NCBI GenBank assembly: GCA_036278635.1
Contig: DASUKQ010000043.1
Span: forward strand, 1-45,724
Length of the DNA stretch: 45,724 bases
Origin: 66-474 sp036278635
Lineage (GTDB): Bacteria; Pseudomonadota; Gammaproteobacteria; Xanthomonadales; Rhodanobacteraceae
Direction of reading: 5' to 3'
Part shown: one piece after another, positions 44,595-45,724 of the stretch
Numbering within the stretch: the stretch's first letter is position 1
Layout: every line of letters starts with the position of its first letter
Program-made: the position numbers and the translations under genes
The notes under the pieces: model-generated
What the model was told of the DNA's origin: nothing
Database searches by the model: none
What the model saw: only the letters and a program-made list of their open reading frames with translations

Positions 44595-45724
44595 GTGTCA
44601 GCCGACAGGCCCGGATTCATCGAAGAGCTGAAGCGCCGCCACGTGGTGCGCGTCGCGATCGCCTACGCCGTGGCCGGCTGGCTGTTGGTGCAGATCGCGA
44701 CCCAGGTGTTCCCGTTCTTCAATATCCCGAACTGGGCGGTGCGGCTTGTCGTGATCCTGATCGTGATCGGGTTCCCGATCGCGGTGGCGCTGGCGTGGGT
44801 TTATGAAATGACGCCCGAGGGCATCCGCCGCACCGAATCGGCGGATTCGCCGGATGCGCGCGCGGAACACGAGAGCCGCCAGATGGGTCGCAAGCTCAAC
44901 GTGATCATCGTCGTCGTGCTGGTCGCGGCGGTGGCGCTTTTGGGGTGGCGGGTGCTGGTGTTGCGGCACGCAAGCCCACCCGTGCCAGCCGTGGCGAAGG
45001 CTCGTAGCCTGGATGGCGCGCAGCGCAATCCGGAAGTGGCCATCCCGGATACCGTCGCCGCAGCGGCGGGATCCGGTCTGCATGCCGCGCAAGCCATCCC
45101 CGCCAAATCCATCGCGGTGCTGCCGTTCCAGAATCTGAGCGACGACAAGAAAAACGAATACTTCGTGGCCGGCATCCAGGACCTGATCCTGACCAAGCTG
45201 GCCGACATCGGCGGATTGAAGGTCATCGCGCGCACCTCCACCGCCAAATATGCCAGCCAGCCCGAAGACCTGAAAACCATCGGCGAGCAACTCGGTGTCG
45301 CGACGATCCTCGAAGGCAGCGTGCAGAAGGCCGGCGACGAAGTGCTGATCAACGTGCAGTTGATCGACACGAAAACCGACGGCCACATCTGGGCCAAGGC
45401 CTACACCCGCACCCTCACCAACGTGTTCGGCGTCGAGGGCGACGTGGCGGAGAAAATAGCAACGGCGCTGAAGGCCAAGCTCTCGCCCGCCGAAACCGCG
45501 CGCCTCGCCAGCGACATGAGCTCAAGCCCGGCCGCCAACAACCTGTTCCTGCAAGCCGAGTACCAGGCCAACCAGGGCAACATCAATTACGACACCGCGA
45601 GCATGAAAGCCGCGATTCCGCTCTACCAGCAGGCCATTGCGCAAGCCCCGGATTTTGCGCTGGCCTATGCGCGGTTGTCTTACACGGAAAGCGAGCTTGC
45701 CTGGTTCGGTGGCGGCGGAGACAG
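44595..45724 (+). CDS. TolB-like/TPR membrane protein (CyaA-associated COG5616 type), 3' truncated
   Basis: The frame opens at GTG 44595 and is still open at the window end (about 376 codons). The N-terminal cytoplasmic FIEELKRRHVVRVAIAYAVAGWLLVQ is typical of this group. Two or three membrane helices, a variable linker, then SIAVLPFQNLSDDKKNEYFVAG and a TolB/FlgO-like domain (LGVATILEGSVQKAGDEVLINVQLIDTKTDGHIWA) follow. The start of a TPR region comes last. Such proteins are common in xanthomonads; their function is mostly unknown and some are annotated as adenylate-cyclase-related. The linker (45003-45076) is encoded by repeat-like DNA. Confidence 0.85.
   Translation, partial: MSADRPGFIEELKRRHVVRVAIAYAVAGWLLVQIATQVFPFFNIPNWAVRLVVILIVIGFPIAVALAWVYEMTPEGIRRTESADSPDARAEHESRQMGRKLNVIIVVVLVAAVALLGWRVLVLRHASPPVPAVAKARSLDGAQRNPEVAIPDTVAAAAGSGLHAAQAIPAKSIAVLPFQNLSDDKKNEYFVAGIQDLILTKLADIGGLKVIARTSTAKYASQPEDLKTIGEQLGVATILEGSVQKAGDEVLINVQLIDTKTDGHIWAKAYTRTLTNVFGVEGDVAEKIATALKAKLSPAETARLASDMSSSPAANNLFLQAEYQANQGNINYDTASMKAAIPLYQQAIAQAPDFALAYARLSYTESELAWFGGGGD
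45003..45076. repeat. intergenic-type repeat inside the TolB-like gene
   Basis: CGTAGCCTGGATGGCGCGCA (from 45003) with ATCCGG at its end, then CCCGGAT...CGCAGCG...GGATCCGG (45044-45076), look like the CGTAGCCCGGATGGAGCGCAGCG-type elements common between genes in this group (from memory). It is read in frame as a linker, giving RSLDGAQRNPEVA. Confidence 0.45.

Overview
The window is a GC-rich, densely packed stretch of a Gram-negative bacterial chromosome. Two TonB-dependent receptors, a porin, a LolA-like carrier, homodimeric AceE, an oxygen-dependent HemF and an aryl-polyene (xanthomonadin-type) pigment cluster with halogenase-like flavoproteins together suggest a gammaproteobacterium of the Xanthomonadales/Lysobacterales (for example Rhodanobacteraceae). 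The species cannot be read from the sequence. I see no tRNA, rRNA, CRISPR array or transposase.

Region 1 (1-14.8 kb) looks like the transport, detoxification and control part of a PQQ-dependent alcohol oxidation locus. It opens inside a NitT/TauT-type ABC importer (binding protein, permease, ATPase, joined by ATGA overlaps). An ABC-2 ATPase/permease pair of the type found beside PQQ alcohol dehydrogenases (PedB/PedC-like) follows. Next come glutathione-dependent formaldehyde dehydrogenase, a GFA-family protein, a porin and two TonB-dependent receptors, the second closely resembling PqqU/YncD, the PQQ importer. On the opposite strand an AcoR-type sigma-54 activator closes the region. A good -24/-12 promoter with an inverted repeat about 100 bp upstream of its expected start lies before the formaldehyde dehydrogenase gene. 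The alcohol dehydrogenase itself is not in the window.

Region 2 (14.9-27.9 kb) is an aryl-polyene pigment cluster in three transcription blocks: hydrolase plus halogenase-like flavoprotein (-); membrane protein, hot-dog dehydratase, acyltransferase, LolA-like protein, MMPL exporter, second dehydratase and ketoreductase (+); ketosynthase, chain-length-factor-like partner, glycosyltransferase and second halogenase-like flavoprotein (-). Nearly all junctions are 4-bp overlaps, so each block is translationally coupled. No acyl carrier protein, aryl-starter ligase or chorismatase is present, so those must be encoded elsewhere.

Region 3 (27.9-45.7 kb) is mostly housekeeping: hemF, a RhlE-like DEAD-box helicase, a protein of unknown function, a VOC-family protein, an M28 lipoprotein peptidase, a secreted GH43-like/discoidin protein, malic enzyme overlapping pyruvate dehydrogenase E1, a membrane diguanylate cyclase, a putative AMP nucleosidase, a PEP-CTERM protein and a truncated TolB-like/TPR membrane protein. 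Palindromic repeats punctuate its intergenic spaces, sometimes supplying the stop codon, and two repeat-like segments sit in frame inside coding sequences (aceE and the TolB-like gene).
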